Part shown: positions 16,927 to 24,986 of the stretch, piece after piece | Numbering within the stretch: the first letter of the stretch is position 1 | Layout: each line of letters begins with the position of its first letter | Assembly (NCBI GenBank): GCA_910576205.1 | Contig: CAJTHL010000004.1 | Span: 1-64,000, forward strand | Length of the DNA: 64,000 nucleotides | From: Clostridia bacterium | GTDB lineage: Bacteria > Bacillota > Clostridia > Lachnospirales > Lachnospiraceae | Reading direction: 5' to 3' | Program-made: the position numbers and the translations under genes | The notes under the pieces: generated by a model | What the model saw: only the letters and a program-made list of their open reading frames with translations | Told to the model about the DNA's origin: nothing | Database searches by the model: none

Positions 16927-17403
16927 TTAGTACCGGATAGAGAGATTTTTCTTCTCCGCCGCCCAGTTACATTCCGCTTCCGCCGGACAGCAGAAACAAT
17001 TCCGCGACAGCTTGTCCGCCCTGTAAAGAATCCCCGGCAGATCCAGTCCGCCCTGTTTAGTCCGATGCCCCTTGATAGCCGCAAGAATCTCCCCGGACTC
17101 CTCCCCGGTAAACCCACAGTCCTTGAGAATTCTCTCCGCAATATGTGCGCCGGCCTCCTCATGGGAAATCCCCTGCTCATACTGCAAATGCCGTCCGATA
17201 TCGTGGAGAAGCGCCGCCCCGTAGATTAGCTCCTTTTCAATATCCAGCCCATTCTCCAAAGCCAGCACATACGCCAGTCTTGCCACATCCAGGAAATGCT
17301 CTGCCGAGTGTCTGCAGAATTTCCGCTCCCGCTCCCATTCCCCAATAGATACCAGGCATTTCTGATACTCCTTATGGTGCCAGATTCTGTTTATTCTTTC
17401 CAA
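16927..17403 (-). CDS. HD-domain phosphohydrolase in the folate operon
   Basis: 158 residues. The HD-superfamily metal site is complete: H32 and H36 in RHSAEHFLDVARLA, H67-D68 in GAALLHDIGRHL, and H81 in ISHEEAG, then IKGHR near 112. The C-terminus carries a Cys cluster, NCFCCPAEAEC (about 134-146), not expected in a plain HD fold. Translation starts with TTG, with GAGGACGAGG just upstream. It sits 60 bp after folE and upstream of folP. Because no FolQ/NudB-type enzyme is present in this operon, it could remove phosphates from dihydroneopterin triphosphate. This is inference from position only. Confidence 0.85.
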   Translation of the reverse strand: MERINRIWHHKEYQKCLVSIGEWERERKFCRHSAEHFLDVARLAYVLALENGLDIEKELIYGAALLHDIGRHLQYEQGISHEEAGAHIAERILKDCGFTGEESGEILAAIKGHRTKQGGLDLPGILYRADKLSRNCFCCPAEAECNWAAEKKNLSIRY

Positions 17404-17463
17404 GCCTCGTCCTCTTCCTGTTCTGCCAAGGCTTGTGTTCCTTCACCAAAGCCTCAGCTTCTT

Positions 17464-18024
17464 TTAAGCATTCCTGACCATATCCAGAAACCTGTTCTGC
17501 AGCTCCATATTATCCTCAAAGGCTCCCAGCGCCACAATGGTCACCGTTCTGCTGCCAGGCTTCTTAATCCCCCGCATGGTCATGCAGGTATGCTCTGCCT
17601 CCAGCATCACGATCACACCCCTGGGCTTTAAATGCTTCTCCAGTGCATTCGCAATATCCCGGGTCATTTTTTCCTGGATCTGGGGCCTCCTGGCAAACCC
17701 ATCCACTGTCCGGGCCAGCTTGCTAAGTCCCGCCACCTTTCCATCCGGAATGTAGCCGATATGGGCCTTTCCATAAAACGGAAGCAAGTGGTGTTCGCAG
17801 GTGGAATAAAAGGTGATATCCTTCTCTATCACCATGTCGTTCCTCTCCACCGTAAACTGTTTTTTAAGGTGTTCCCCGGGATCCTCATACAGGCCCCCGT
17901 AAATCTCCGCACACATGCGGGCAATCCTGTCCGGAGTTTCCCGCAGGCCTTCCCTGTCCACATCCTCCCCGATTCCTTCCAGAAGTAATCTGACTCCTTC
18001 CCTTATCTTCTCGTAATCCATCAT
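17464..18024 (-). CDS. folE: GTP cyclohydrolase I
   Basis: 186 residues, typical of the Zn-dependent FolE. It converts GTP to 7,8-dihydroneopterin triphosphate, the first step of folate synthesis. The Zn ligands are C76 and H79 in [10 protein letters not shown] and C147 in [17 protein letters not shown] and [11 protein letters not shown] are also family segments. Two ATGs (18024, 18021) follow AAAGGAG, and the first has the better spacing of about 10 nt. An open extension to 18117 lacks a site. First gene of folE-HD-folP-folBK. Confidence 0.93.
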   Translation of the reverse strand: MMDYEKIREGVRLLLEGIGEDVDREGLRETPDRIARMCAEIYGGLYEDPGEHLKKQFTVERNDMVIEKDITFYSTCEHHLLPFYGKAHIGYIPDGKVAGLSKLARTVDGFARRPQIQEKMTRDIANALEKHLKPRGVIVMLEAEHTCMTMRGIKKPGSRTVTIVALGAFEDNMELQNRFLDMVRNA

Positions 18025-18337
18025 AGTAAACGGACTCCTTTCCCATCCTTTAAAAGGAAAACAACAAAAAAACGTCTCCATAAATGTGGCAGAACATATG
18101 ACGAAATATCCCTTCACATATATGAAACGTTCTCAAGCAAATGTACATTCTGTAATCATATATTGTCGCAACGGGTGCGGTAATCATATCGTAAGACTGG
18201 CTTTTCGTTTCAACGGCAACTCCCCATCCGCCGAACACTTAACGCATGAAAACCTATTTTGCATATTATTCTACTGTTTTTTTGCAGGCTGCCGGTTTGT
18301 CTCTGGCTCTTCTCACATCACCCCGCAGCGCCCATTC
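18025..18337. other. Gene-free leader region upstream of folE
   Basis: No gene. It contains a 21-bp sequence (18288-18308) repeated exactly at 18409-18429, inside one stem arm of the structured element described next. I could not assign a convincing folE promoter here, so folE may be transcribed from the promoter within that element or from a weak one. Confidence 0.4.
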
Positions 18338-18465
18338 GGAAAACCTCTGGTTTTCCTCATTCACGGGCTTCGCCCTATGAAAACATCCATGGCCAAATCC
18401 GGCCGCAAGCTGCCGGTTTGTCTCTGGCTGTTTTCGCACTGCTCATTGCCTACGTGGACATTATA
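18338..18465 (-). repeat. Structured repeat element, copy A
   Basis: In plus coordinates: stem 1 GGAAAACC-tct-GGTTTTCC (18338-18356); a constant hairpin TTCA-c-GGGCTTCGCCC-ta-TGAA; stem 2 with arms starting GAAAACA (18379) and ending TGTTTTC (18435), imperfectly paired along its length; then a 33-bp box (18433-18465). The hairpin and box are identical in copy B at 43413-43546, while both stems differ in sequence but stay paired. On the minus strand the box begins with TATAAT, with TTGCAT 16 bp upstream, so the element would be the 5' end of a transcript. Confidence 0.75.
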
Positions 18466-18487
18466 TCACATAAGGGGATTTATGCAA
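18460..18487 (-). promoter_or_regulatory. Promoter at the edge of structured element A
   Basis: On the minus strand: -35 TTGCAT (18482-18487), 16-bp spacer ending in TGA, -10 TATAAT (18460-18465), i.e. an extended -10. It reads through the element toward folE. The -10 box belongs to the conserved box, but the -35 does not. Confidence 0.5.
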
Positions 18488-18499
18488 TAGTTTTTGGTA

Positions 18500-19690
18500 C
18501 TATTTTGTTGTTCTCTGGTCTGCCACATAGCCTTTTTCCAGTGTCATGACACACTGATATCTGGCATCCGCCTTTTGGAGCTCTTCGGTCATCTTCCGAC
18601 GGAGCTCTTTCTGCTTTTCCTCGTCATATTCATAGGGCACTACCAGGTCAAAGATCAGATTGATCTGGTTGTTTCCGTCTACCATGCGGAAATCATGGAC
18701 GGATAGACGCTCATCTATCCGGGAGGCCGTGTCTTCCACTACTTCCCGGATATGGGTTACATATTCATTTTTGGTCTCCACCGGATCCATATGGATTACC
18801 AGGAATATACCAAGCTTTCTGGCCGCATCCCGCTCTATCCGGTCTATGATCTCATGGGAAACCTCCACGTCCACGTCGTTTGGCACCTCCGCGTGGATGG
18901 ACGCCAGACTTCTGGTGGGGCCATAGTTGTGTACGATAAGGTCATGGGTGCCCACAATGCCATCGTAATCTTCCACCAGTTCTGTAATGGCCGTATAAAC
19001 CTCCTGGGAAACCGCCTCCCCGATCAGTGGTTCCAGGGTATCCTTCGCAATGCTGATGCCGGCCCACATGACGATAAGGGCCACGACAACTCCCACATAA
19101 CCGTCAATATTTATATTGGTAAAATGGCAGACCACAATAGAAAGAATGGTGGCGGAGGTAGTAGCCACATCTCCCAGGGCATCCGTGGCGGTAGCCAGCA
19201 TTACTTTGGAATTAATCCGACGCCCCAGTTTCCTGTTAAAATACGCCATCCACAGTTTGACCCCCACTGACCCCAGAAGAATTACAAGGGATATTATCTG
19301 AAAGGAAATATTCTCCGGATCACGGATTTTCCCAAAAGCGCTCTTTAAAAAGGTAAATCCCACCTCTATCACAAGAAACGAGACGATCAGCGCCGCAATA
19401 TACTCAATCCTCCCATGCCCAAAAGGATGGTTCCGGTCCGCAGGCTTATTTGCCATTTTCACCCCCACAAACCCAATAACTGAGGACGCTGCGTCCGACA
19501 GGTTGTTAAACGCGTCTGCCATTACGGAAATACTGTTCAGCACAAGCCCTGTTCCCAGCTTGCACGCAAACAGCAGAAGATTACAGAAAATCCCCACCAC
19601 ACTGCCCAACACTCCATAGGCCGCCCGTACCTTCGCGTTTTCTGTCTGTTCATAATCCGCCACAAATCGATGTACAAGTAATTCCACCAT
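18500..19690 (-). CDS. Cation diffusion facilitator (CDF) family transporter
   Basis: 396 residues. The N-terminal 210 residues have six predicted membrane helices with the CDF metal-site motifs MADAFNNLSDAASS (57-70) in helix 2 and ATATDALGDVATT in helix 5, and the HPFGHGRIEYIAAL loop near 88. The C-terminal ~180 residues are cytoplasmic and longer than the usual single regulatory domain, with two ferredoxin-like stretches (VGTHDLIVHNYG and SVHDFRMVDG). It exports divalent metal such as Zn, Mn or Fe by proton antiport; which metal cannot be read from sequence. GGGAGAGG precedes the ATG. Confidence 0.92.
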   Translation of the reverse strand: MVELLVHRFVADYEQTENAKVRAAYGVLGSVVGIFCNLLLFACKLGTGLVLNSISVMADAFNNLSDAASSVIGFVGVKMANKPADRNHPFGHGRIEYIAALIVSFLVIEVGFTFLKSAFGKIRDPENISFQIISLVILLGSVGVKLWMAYFNRKLGRRINSKVMLATATDALGDVATTSATILSIVVCHFTNINIDGYVGVVVALIVMWAGISIAKDTLEPLIGEAVSQEVYTAITELVEDYDGIVGTHDLIVHNYGPTRSLASIHAEVPNDVDVEVSHEIIDRIERDAARKLGIFLVIHMDPVETKNEYVTHIREVVEDTASRIDERLSVHDFRMVDGNNQINLIFDLVVPYEYDEEKQKELRRKMTEELQKADARYQCVMTLEKGYVADQRTTK

Positions 19691-19722
19691 TTTCTGCGCC
19701 TCTCCCTGTTTTTCATACGGTG

Positions 19723-19751
19723 AGTATAGCCCATAAGCGGAGCAATTTCAA
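19723..19751 (-). promoter_or_regulatory. Promoter of the CDF transporter
   Basis: On the minus strand: -35 TTGAAA (19746-19751), 17-bp spacer, -10 TATACT (19723-19728), about 33 bp before the start codon. Confidence 0.65.
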
Positions 19752-19828
19752 TTCTTTTCCCAAATTTTTATGACTTCTTATATTTCCATCCTCCAAAACG
19801 CACCCAGGTTTTCCCTCCGGAAATATGC

Positions 19829-20611
19829 CTAATCAAATAATATCTCCTCCACGGTCACAAACGTATACCCCTCTGCCTGGAGACTGTCCACAATGCTTAG
19901 CGCCGCGTCCACAGAGGAAGCATAATAGTCGTGCATCAGAATAATATCTCCTTCCTCTGTCTCTTCCGCCACCTTCTGCGCCACCCCGGCCGCATCTTTG
20001 GAGCACCAGTCCCGGGAGTCCACGGTCCAGAGCACAGGAAACATATTCAGCTCCTCCTCAAAGGATGTATCCCAGCACCCATAGGGCGGACGGACATAGG
20101 CCGTCTCCTGCCCGGTAACTTCACGGATTACCTCATTTGTCTTAATCAGCTCCTGCCTGTACTCGTCCCAGTTTCCCTTTTTCAGCTGCATATGGCTGTA
20201 TGTATGATTTCCGATCAGGTGCCCCTCCTCCTTCATGCGCTTCACAATGTCCGGGTGAAGCTGGACATGTTCTCCCAGCACAAAGAAGCTTGCCTTTACT
20301 CCCCTCTCCTTTAGTCCGTCCAGCAGTTCCTCTGTAAAGGAGGGATGGGGGCCGTCGTCAAAGGTGAGGGCAATTTTCCTCCCTGTACCGTCTGGGTCCT
20401 CTGTTTTCTCATCCGCCTTCCTCTTCAGGGCATCTCCGGGCTTTCCGGAATCCTGCCCATCTGTATCTCCCTCTTCCCCCTGTTCCTCCACAGTCACATC
20501 CTCCTGAATGGTCTCCCGGATTTCTACCCATTGTGCTGCCTGGCTGCCCGCCATCCACAAAACCCCAACGCCTGCTGCCGCCAACAGGATTTTCTTTATC
20601 CGCTCCTGCAA
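19829..20611 (-). CDS. Membrane-anchored polysaccharide deacetylase
   Basis: 260 residues. Residues 6-26 form an uncleaved signal anchor, followed by an acidic linker to about 75. The NodB domain (about 79-260) has motif 1 TFDDGPHP (83-90; D85 base, D86 metal), motif 2 HTYSH (136-140; metal ligands), motif 3 RPPYGCWD, and the C-terminal MHDYYA carrying the catalytic His. It probably removes acetyl groups from peptidoglycan or another wall glycan outside the membrane. It starts with TTG, with GGGGA about 5 nt upstream; no ATG is available nearby. Confidence 0.9.
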   Translation of the reverse strand: MQERIKKILLAAAGVGVLWMAGSQAAQWVEIRETIQEDVTVEEQGEEGDTDGQDSGKPGDALKRKADEKTEDPDGTGRKIALTFDDGPHPSFTEELLDGLKERGVKASFFVLGEHVQLHPDIVKRMKEEGHLIGNHTYSHMQLKKGNWDEYRQELIKTNEVIREVTGQETAYVRPPYGCWDTSFEEELNMFPVLWTVDSRDWCSKDAAGVAQKVAEETEEGDIILMHDYYASSVDAALSIVDSLQAEGYTFVTVEEILFD

Positions 20612-20749
20612 ATGATCCCCGCCTTTTTCTATCCTCTATACCTATGATATGCAGTATCCCACTACTGTTTTCCCACAAAAGCCCTTGCAATTTTTCCAGT
20701 TCTGGTAAATAATAAGGAAAACGCATTCTTGATGAAAGGAAGGGCTTCC

Positions 20750-20923
20750 ATGATTCCCAATGACCCCGTTATTCTCCTCAGCTATATCAACACCCTTTTA
20801 CGGGACCGCTATTCTTCCCTCTCTGCCCTCTGTGAGGACCAGCAGCTGGATGCCAGGGATATCCTGGATAAGCTGTCATCCATTGATTATTCCTATGATG
20901 AGGAGAAAAATCAGTTTATTTGA
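20750..20923 (+). CDS. DUF4250 family small protein
   Basis: 57 residues, starting MIPNDPVILLSYINTLLRD and ending in SSIDYSYDEEKNQFI. Both ends match a small conserved clostridial family (DUF4250) of unknown function. The ATG at 20750 is chosen over one 21 bp upstream because AGGAAGG lies just before it and the family starts with MIPNDP. The sequence is predicted to be helical and soluble. It is one of few plus-strand genes here and is followed by tRNA-Gly. Confidence 0.85.
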   Translation: MIPNDPVILLSYINTLLRDRYSSLSALCEDQQLDARDILDKLSSIDYSYDEEKNQFI

Positions 20924-20987
20924 AAATTTTGATTTATTTAAATTTTTGTCTTTTCTTTTTCAAATCTTTGTGTTATAATGCCTTCAT

Positions 20988-21058
20988 GCAGATATAGTTC
21001 ATCGGTAGAACGCCAGCTTCCCAAGCTGGAGAGGCGGGTTCGATTCCCGTTATCTGCT
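20988..21058 (+). tRNA. tRNA-Gly (anticodon CCC)
   Basis: 71 nt. The acceptor stem GCAGATA/TATCTGC with discriminator T, anticodon stem CCAGC/GCTGG around TTCCCAA, and T-loop GGTTCGATTCC are all intact. CCA is not encoded. An extended -10 TGTTATAAT lies about 10 bp upstream. Confidence 0.95.
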
Positions 21059-21062
21059 TTGC

Positions 21063-21110
21063 AGAAGCCAGAAATCCCAGTCCTATGGGCGTTTCCGGCT
21101 TCTTTATTTT
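21063..21110 (+). terminator. Terminator after tRNA-Gly
   Basis: A stem AGAAGCC.GAAA paired with TTTC.GGCTTCT (21063-21103) enclosing a smaller CCCA/TGGG hairpin, followed by TTATTTTATT. It directly follows the tRNA. Confidence 0.8.
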
Positions 21111-21283
21111 ATTGCCGGGACACAAACGGGGCAAATAATCCGTTGTGCAATACACAGCTTTTTCACGTTACCCCCAGCACATGAACGTTAAATCCCTGTC
21201 TCCCAGGATCGGACAGAATATCGGGTATAGACAGGCGCGCAAAGATTTCTTCGTTCCATGTACCAATTTTTTTCCTTTTCCTC

Positions 21284-21311
21284 TTGACTATTTTCAGAAA
21301 AGTGATAAGAT
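21284..21311 (+). promoter_or_regulatory. Promoter of tRNA-Val
   Basis: -35 TTGACT (21284-21289), 16-bp spacer, -10 TAAGAT (21306-21311), ending 9 bp before the tRNA. Confidence 0.6.
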
Positions 21312-21320
21312 TAAGAGTAT

Positions 21321-21394
21321 GGAAGCATAGCTCAGCTGGGATGAGCGTTCGCCTCACACGCGAGAGGCCATGGGTTCGAGCCCCATTGCTTCCA
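21321..21394 (+). tRNA. tRNA-Val (anticodon CAC)
   Basis: 74 nt. The acceptor stem GGAAGCA/TGCTTCC with discriminator A, the D-arm TAGCTCAGCTGG, the anticodon loop CTCACAC within TTCGC/GCGAG, and the T-loop GGTTCGAGCCC are intact. CCA is not encoded. A run of T follows directly. Confidence 0.95.
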
Positions 21395-21730
21395 TTTTTT
21401 TTGCGTTTTTCCTGTCAGTCACAATTTCTTAACAAGTCGCTCATATTTTTTTTACAAGACTAACATACTTTCAACATATTTTCCCTTTATAGTATTAATT
21501 GTAAAGCAAATACCTTTTTCATAAATACTTCCTTTTTCTTAAAGCCAGTCTGCCAGGGCTGGCTTTTTACATGCCCGGAAATCCTCTGCTTCCAGGGCTT
21601 TGCCTCTCACCGGTCCACTCCCTTTATACCATCTTTTTCACGTTTCTTCTTTTCTTTCGCCTTTCCTAAGAAATTCTTAATTCACTTTATATTTTTTTTA
21701 GACGCCGGACATATATTTGTCACAATTTAT
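21395..21730. other. Gene-free stretch between tRNA-Val and the candidate small RNA
   Basis: AT-rich, with no convincing coding frame on either strand. The only clear structure is the hairpin listed separately at 21540-21567. Confidence 0.4.
21540..21567 (+). terminator. Hairpin terminator in the gene-free stretch
   Basis: AAAGCCAG and GCTGGCTTTTT form an 8-bp stem with a 9-nt loop and a T-run. The transcript it ends is unclear: read-through from tRNA-Val or a short unannotated RNA. Confidence 0.6.
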
Positions 21731-21860
21731 TGATATGATATTCAACGTAGCAAGGACACATATCAGTATTTCATTCATAACACTCGGGGGACTGAAAAAG
21801 TCCCCCACTCCCTCGAAAATACCGGCTTCTGCATAAGGCAGAGGCCTTTTTATTTCATTT
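21731..21860 (+). ncRNA. Candidate small RNA or attenuator upstream of uppP
   Basis: An extended -10 TGATATGAT (21731-21739) is followed about 45 nt later by a hairpin GGGGGACT/AGTCCCCC (about 21786-21806) and then by GGCTTCTGC/GCAGAGGCC with a T-rich tail (about 21822-21856), a typical terminator. No open frame fits. uppP has its own promoter after the terminator, so this could be an independent RNA of about 110 nt. A leader attenuator is the alternative. Confidence 0.4.
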
Positions 21861-21902
21861 CCTGTATTTTTGAAAATATCCGGAAACAAATTGAGAATTT
21901 TT

Positions 21903-21931
21903 TTGATTTTTATTGTTATATAATGTATGAT
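21903..21931 (+). promoter_or_regulatory. Promoter of uppP
   Basis: -35 TTGATT (21903-21908), 17-bp spacer, -10 TATGAT (21926-21931), about 32 bp before the uppP start. Confidence 0.6.
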
Positions 21932-21962
21932 ATAGAAATAAGCAATAGAAAAGGAGTCCTTT

Positions 21963-22787
21963 ATGAATATTATCGAATGGCTGAAAGTTATTTTGCTGGG
22001 AGTTATAGAAGGTATTACCGAGTGGCTGCCCATCAGCAGCACCGGACATATGATTCTTGTAAACGAGCTGGTGCATCTGAATGTGTCGGAGGAATTTATG
22101 GAAATGTTCCTGGTGGTGATCCAGCTTGGGGCCATCCTGGCCGTCGTCACCCTTTACTGGAACAAGCTGTGGCCCTTTACCACGCCGGAGAAGGGCTGGA
22201 TTAAAAAGAAAACCTGGCTTCTGTGGTTCAAGGTGCTGGCAGCGGTCCTTCCTGCCGCCATCATCGGGCTTCCTTTTGACGATAAGATTGACGCCATGTT
22301 CTACAACTACCAGACTGTGGCCGTCACCCTTATCGTGTACGGCGTGCTCTTTATCATACTGGAAAACCGCAACAAGACCCTCAAGCCTAAGATCCGCTCC
22401 TTTAGCCAGCTCACCTATTCCCACGCCCTGTTTATCGGTGCATTCCAGGTACTGGCTCTGATTCCAGGCACCTCCCGCTCCGGGGCAACCATTCTGGGCG
22501 CCATGCTGCTGGGCGTTTCCCGGCATCTTGCGGCGGAATTCAGCTTCTTTCTGGCAATTCCGGTTATGTTTGGGGCAAGCCTTCTGAAAATCGTAAAATT
22601 TGGCTTCAAATTCACCAATGTGGAGCTGGCCGTGCTGATTGTGGGAATGGTTGTGGCCTATGTGGTTTCCGTGTTTGCCATTAAATTCCTAATGGGCTAC
22701 ATTAAAAAGCGGGACTTTAAGGTCTTTGGATGGTACCGCATCGCGCTGGGCTTCCTGGTGCTTCTGTATTTCCTGCTCCTGGCGTAA
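21963..22787 (+). CDS. uppP: Undecaprenyl-diphosphatase UppP (BacA)
   Basis: 274 residues, an integral membrane phosphatase with about eight helices. It recycles undecaprenyl pyrophosphate to the monophosphate lipid carrier used for peptidoglycan and the surface polysaccharides encoded further along. Both active-site segments are present: [18 protein letters not shown] (14-31, with the conserved Glu pair and Ser/Thr) and [10 protein letters not shown] near 163 with the catalytic Arg. AAAAGGAG precedes the ATG. It is on the plus strand, monocistronic, and closed by a strong terminator. Confidence 0.96.
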   Translation: MNIIEWLKVILLGVIEGITEWLPISSTGHMILVNELVHLNVSEEFMEMFLVVIQLGAILAVVTLYWNKLWPFTTPEKGWIKKKTWLLWFKVLAAVLPAAIIGLPFDDKIDAMFYNYQTVAVTLIVYGVLFIILENRNKTLKPKIRSFSQLTYSHALFIGAFQVLALIPGTSRSGATILGAMLLGVSRHLAAEFSFFLAIPVMFGASLLKIVKFGFKFTNVELAVLIVGMVVAYVVSVFAIKFLMGYIKKRDFKVFGWYRIALGFLVLLYFLLLA

Positions 22788-22825
22788 GTTTACAGGCGCA
22801 TAAGCTTAAAAATGCTGACAAAAAT

Positions 22826-22862
22826 GCCGGAGAAGGGAAAACGCAAATCCCTCTCCGGCGTC
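22826..22862 (+). terminator. Terminator between uppP and the aminotransferase
   Basis: A stem GCCGGAGA.GGGA paired with TCCC.CTCCGGC around an A-rich loop, followed by GTCTTTTCT. The two genes converge here, and A-runs on the other side would also let it serve the minus strand. Confidence 0.8.
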
Positions 22863-22884
22863 TTTTCTGCATTATATTCTACCC

Positions 22885-24174
22885 TTATTCTGCCTCTTCC
22901 AGCAGCTTTTCCACAGCTATAAGCTTCACGCAAAGCACAAAAACAGCCGCTGCCTTTTCCAGATCCTCCGGGGTGGGGAAGGAAGGCGCAATACGGATAT
23001 TGCTGTCATGAGGATCTTTGTGATACGGATAGGTAGCCCCGGCCTCCGTCATTATGACGCCTGCTTTCTTGCATTTCGCAATAATCTTCCTGGCACAGCC
23101 GTCCATAGCGTCAAAGGAAATGAAATAACCGCCCTTTGGCCGTATCCAGGTTCCGATTTCCAGGCCTCCCAGCTCCCTGTCCAGCACATCCAGCACAGTC
23201 TCAAATTTGGGCCGCAGGATGTCTGCATGCTTTCTCATATGTTCACGAATCCCATTAATATCCTTAAAGAACCGCACATGGCGAAGCTGGTTCACCTTGT
23301 CATAGCCGATGGTCTGAACCTTTAACTGCATTTTTATATCCCGCAGGTTATTGGGAGAAGTGGCCAGGCATGCCACCCCGGAACCCGGAAAGCTTATCTT
23401 GGAGGTGGAACAGAATTTGTACACAAGATCGGGGTTTCCGGCCTTCTCGCATTCCTCCAGTATCTCAATAAGGAAATCCTGGTCATCATCGTACAGATGG
23501 TGTACACAGTAGGCATTGTCCCAGAAAATGCGGAATCCCCTTGCTGCCGGCTTCAGCCTCGCGAACCGGCGCACCGTCTCGTCCGAATAGGTAATCCCCT
23601 GGGGATTGGAGTACTTGGGCACACACCAGATTCCCTTTATCGCCTCGTCGGAGCCTACCAGCTCCTCAACCATATCCATATCCGGCCCCGTAGGCGTCAT
23701 AGGCACATTTATCATCTCAATCCCGAAATACTCGGTAATGGCAAAATGCCGGTCGTATCCAGGCACCGGGCACAGGAATTTCACTTTATTCCGCCTGCCC
23801 CAGGGAGTGCTTCCCATAACGCCGTGGGTCATGGCCCGGGAAACCGTGTCGAACATTACGTTCAGACTGGAATTTCCATAAATAATCATCTTATCCGGAG
23901 ATACCTCGGACATAGCGCCCAAAAGCTCCTTGGCCTCCTGAACCCCGTCCAGAACGCCGTAATTGCGACAATCCACCCCTTCGGAATCCCTTAAATCCAC
24001 GCCGCCGTGCAGTACGTCCATCATACCCATGGACAGGTCAAGCTGGGCTTCGCTGGGCTTTCCCCTGGACATATCCAGGTGCAGATCCTGGGCCTGGGCC
24101 TTTTTATATTCCTTCTTTAACTCCTTGTGGAGCTCTGTCAGCTCCTCCTTACTCATCTCCTTATATGGTTTCAT
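22885..24174 (-). CDS. Aminotransferase class I/II (aspartate aminotransferase type Ic)
   Basis: 429 residues. A PLP-dependent fold-type I aminotransferase of the divergent subgroup with an N-terminal helical segment (KEELTELHKELKKEYKKA) and LDMSRGKPS near 35. The PLP Lys lies in FCSTSKISFPGSG (about 257), WDNAYCVHHL carries the Asp/Tyr pair, and RIAPSFP near 403 has the carboxylate-binding Arg. The likely reaction is aspartate/2-oxoglutarate transamination, though specificity cannot be settled. Its ATG overlaps the stop of the HD gene by 4 bp. Confidence 0.88.
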   Translation of the reverse strand: MKPYKEMSKEELTELHKELKKEYKKAQAQDLHLDMSRGKPSEAQLDLSMGMMDVLHGGVDLRDSEGVDCRNYGVLDGVQEAKELLGAMSEVSPDKMIIYGNSSLNVMFDTVSRAMTHGVMGSTPWGRRNKVKFLCPVPGYDRHFAITEYFGIEMINVPMTPTGPDMDMVEELVGSDEAIKGIWCVPKYSNPQGITYSDETVRRFARLKPAARGFRIFWDNAYCVHHLYDDDQDFLIEILEECEKAGNPDLVYKFCSTSKISFPGSGVACLATSPNNLRDIKMQLKVQTIGYDKVNQLRHVRFFKDINGIREHMRKHADILRPKFETVLDVLDRELGGLEIGTWIRPKGGYFISFDAMDGCARKIIAKCKKAGVIMTEAGATYPYHKDPHDSNIRIAPSFPTPEDLEKAAAVFVLCVKLIAVEKLLEEAE

Positions 24175-24836
24175 AATGACCTCTCTTTCTGTCTTGTTTT
24201 ATATGCAGGAAAAACGGTTACATTAGACGCTTCCGTCCCGGATTCTATCACATTTTCCCCAAACGTCTCCTTAACCAGCCCACTGTACTCCTTAAAGGCC
24301 GCAAATTCCGACAAATCCTCCAGCGCGTCCGCCACACTCTGGTACAGCCACGCATGCATATGCCTGTCCTTTTCGTTAAAGCGCTCCCAGAGCCTGTCCC
24401 CCAGCATCTGCAGGTCGCGGTGAATCGCCCGCAGATTGGAGAGCTTATCTGACAATGCCAGGATTTTCGCCTCCCGTCCGGCGCTGTGCGTTAAAAAATC
24501 CAGCATTTCCTGCTTGCGCAGCCTCCAGGTTTCCTGGGCCGGCCTGTCCCTGCGCTTATTTTCCGTCTCATCCTGCACCAGCTCCGCCACGTGAAGCCCG
24601 AACAATGCCTCCAGCTCCTCCGCCGTGGTATCCGTATCCTCCAGCACATCGTGAAGGACAGCCGCCGCCAGAATTTCCTCGTCCAGAGTCATTGTGGACG
24701 CAATGGCCGCCGCCTCGATAGGATGTACGATATAAGGGATTCCCGTTCCCTTCCGCTTTGCTCCCCCATGGGCTTTTGTTGCAAAGATAATCGCCTGCTC
24801 AAATACGGAATCTGTTCTTTTCATTGTCTCCGCCAT
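24171..24836 (-). CDS. Small HD-domain hydrolase (RelA/SpoT hydrolase-like)
   Basis: 221 residues. The N-terminal half matches the hydrolase domain of RelA/SpoT: FEQAIIFATKAHGGAKRKGTGIPYIVHPIEAA, then LAAAVLHDVLEDTDTT with the HD pair and the ED pair. No synthetase, TGS or ACT domain is present, so it may hydrolyse (p)ppGpp as a small alarmone hydrolase, or another nucleotide. The start at 24836 is preferred because GGAG lies 8 nt upstream; another ATG at 24851 has no such site. Coupled by a 4-bp overlap to the aminotransferase. Confidence 0.85.
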   Translation of the reverse strand: MAETMKRTDSVFEQAIIFATKAHGGAKRKGTGIPYIVHPIEAAAIASTMTLDEEILAAAVLHDVLEDTDTTAEELEALFGLHVAELVQDETENKRRDRPAQETWRLRKQEMLDFLTHSAGREAKILALSDKLSNLRAIHRDLQMLGDRLWERFNEKDRHMHAWLYQSVADALEDLSEFAAFKEYSGLVKETFGENVIESGTEASNVTVFPAYKTRQKERSL

Positions 24837-24986
24837 ATTCAATTCTCCCATTTAAATACCGCTTCTGACCTGCAAAGACCCCTACACTGGAAAATTCCCG
24901 TCTGTGCCTGTGTCTGAAAATCTTTCCTGGCCTTATCCGGACAGATGCTGTTTTCCTGTTCCAAATTTACCTTGAACACTGAACTC

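Noticed and set aside
18338..18465. Integron attC site or CRISPR-like repeat
   Set aside because: No attC R-box core sites, no integrase, and only one unit per locus; no spacers.
18241..18549. Short plus-strand open frames over structured element A
   Set aside because: The peptide-like phrases come from the repeat itself and recur in other frames at copy B; better explained as non-coding.
21698..22526. Minus-strand open frames opposite the start of uppP
   Set aside because: Shadows of uppP and its hairpin-rich leader.
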